Positions 6,258 through 6,492 of a DNA stretch of 6,492 nt are shown here, in pieces. How positions within the stretch are numbered: the first letter of the stretch is position 1; each line of letters starts with the position of its first letter. A program made the translations under genes and the position numbers. The notes beneath the pieces were generated by a model. That model saw only the letters and a program-made list of their open reading frames with translations. It did not search any database and was not told where the DNA came from. The stretch is taken from NCBI GenBank assembly GCA_021732805.1, contig JAKFUJ010000021.1, forward strand, positions 1 through 6,492, written 5' to 3'. This stretch comes from Betaproteobacteria bacterium (GTDB lineage Bacteria; Pseudomonadota; Gammaproteobacteria; Burkholderiales; SG8-41).

Positions 6258-6300
6258 CTATTCATAAGTAATTGATTTTATTGATTATTTTACTAATCAT
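6258..6300. promoter_or_regulatory. AT-rich segment with dyad and direct repeat, possible promoter region
   Basis: This stretch is far richer in A/T than the genes around it. It carries ATTGATT twice (6271-6277 and 6280-6286, nine bases apart) and a dyad TGATTA (6282-6287) / TAATCA (6294-6299) with a 6-base centre. TTGATT (6272-6277), 17 bases and AATCAT (6295-6300) match the sigma-70 boxes only 4 of 6 each. It could be the control region of a gene to the right or of a small RNA ending at the hairpin near 6483. Confidence 0.3.
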
Positions 6301-6454
6301 CGGGCAAGTGCAACGCGTGGCGCAACAGCAGTTGATTCAATGAAGCGCAAAAATCTGAGAACAGGAGTTCAGCAGTAATGCCGGAACACAACGCGCGGGG
6401 AATGCGCAGGAGAGGATATTAAAAATTTAAAAGCGTTTTCAGTACGCTTTAAAT

Positions 6455-6483
6455 GCGAAGGCCGGGGGTTGCCCGGCCTTCGC
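6455..6483. terminator. Strong 12-bp hairpin at window edge, possible terminator
   Basis: GCGAAGGCCGGG (6455-6466) pairs perfectly with CCCGGCCTTCGC (6472-6483) around a 5-base loop GGTTG. Beyond it are weaker outer arms AGTAC (6441-6445) and GTACT (6486-6490). On the plus strand the next bases are AAGTACTAC with no T-run. On the minus strand the following bases are ATTTAAAG, also a poor tract. It could be a terminator of unusual form, a REP-like element or part of a structured RNA; the window ends nine bases later. Confidence 0.5.
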
Positions 6484-6492
6484 AAGTACTAC

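Larger units (their letters stand above)
6206..6492. other. Gene-free 3' region
   Basis: No convincing long coding frame occupies this stretch on either strand. Besides the hairpins at 6217-6253 and 6455-6483 and the AT-rich segment at 6258-6300, it contains a palindrome TTGATTCAA (6332-6340). It also holds a 14-codon frame (6378-6422) preceded by CAGGAG, and a smaller inverted repeat AAAGCG/CGCTTT (6430-6435, 6445-6450). Its base composition is mixed: AT-rich around 6258-6300 and 6417-6454, GC-rich elsewhere. Confidence 0.5.

Noticed and set aside
6281..6300. FNR/ANR-like box (TTGAT...ATCAT)
   Set aside because: The half-sites are 10 bases apart instead of 4, so it does not fit the FNR consensus.

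Overview
The window looks like chromosomal DNA of a GC-rich Gram-negative bacterium, most likely a betaproteobacterium. The evidence is the C-terminal Phe of a Burkholderiales-type trimeric porin, the strongly betaproteobacterial look of the MgtE sequence, and an ECF sigma/membrane anti-sigma pair typical of proteobacteria. No mobile element, CRISPR array, tRNA or rRNA was seen.

Layout. (1) Positions 1-696 (+) hold the 3' part of a porin gene that begins before the window, followed by a strong intrinsic terminator at 739-765. (2) Positions 781-3231 (-) hold a convergent, apparently single-gene unit. It encodes a large protein with about eleven TPR repeats joined to an O-GlcNAc-transferase-type (SPINDLY/OGT, GT41) catalytic region. 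(3) A divergent promoter region at about 3232-3398 separates it from mgtE (+, to 4835), a CBS-domain magnesium transporter/channel. (4) An 85-base gap with a small hairpin leads to a two-gene operon: an ECF sigma factor (4921-5439) and its probable cysteine-free transmembrane anti-sigma factor (5450-6205). (5) The last 287 bases carry no convincing gene. They hold an AT-rich stretch with short dyads and, at the edge, a 12-bp perfect hairpin.

How the genes work together. The sigma and anti-sigma genes form a clear regulatory unit: the anti-sigma would hold the sigma factor at the inner membrane until an envelope or stress signal releases it. The porin, the glycosyltransferase and mgtE have separate promoters or terminators and show no obvious shared pathway.

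The least ordinary points are the SD-equipped five-codon minicistron bridging the sigma and anti-sigma genes, the solitary bacterial OGT-like enzyme with no visible acceptor gene, and the structured AT-rich 3' end. I see no clearly new multi-gene system. Most of the window is recognisable families in ordinary arrangements.
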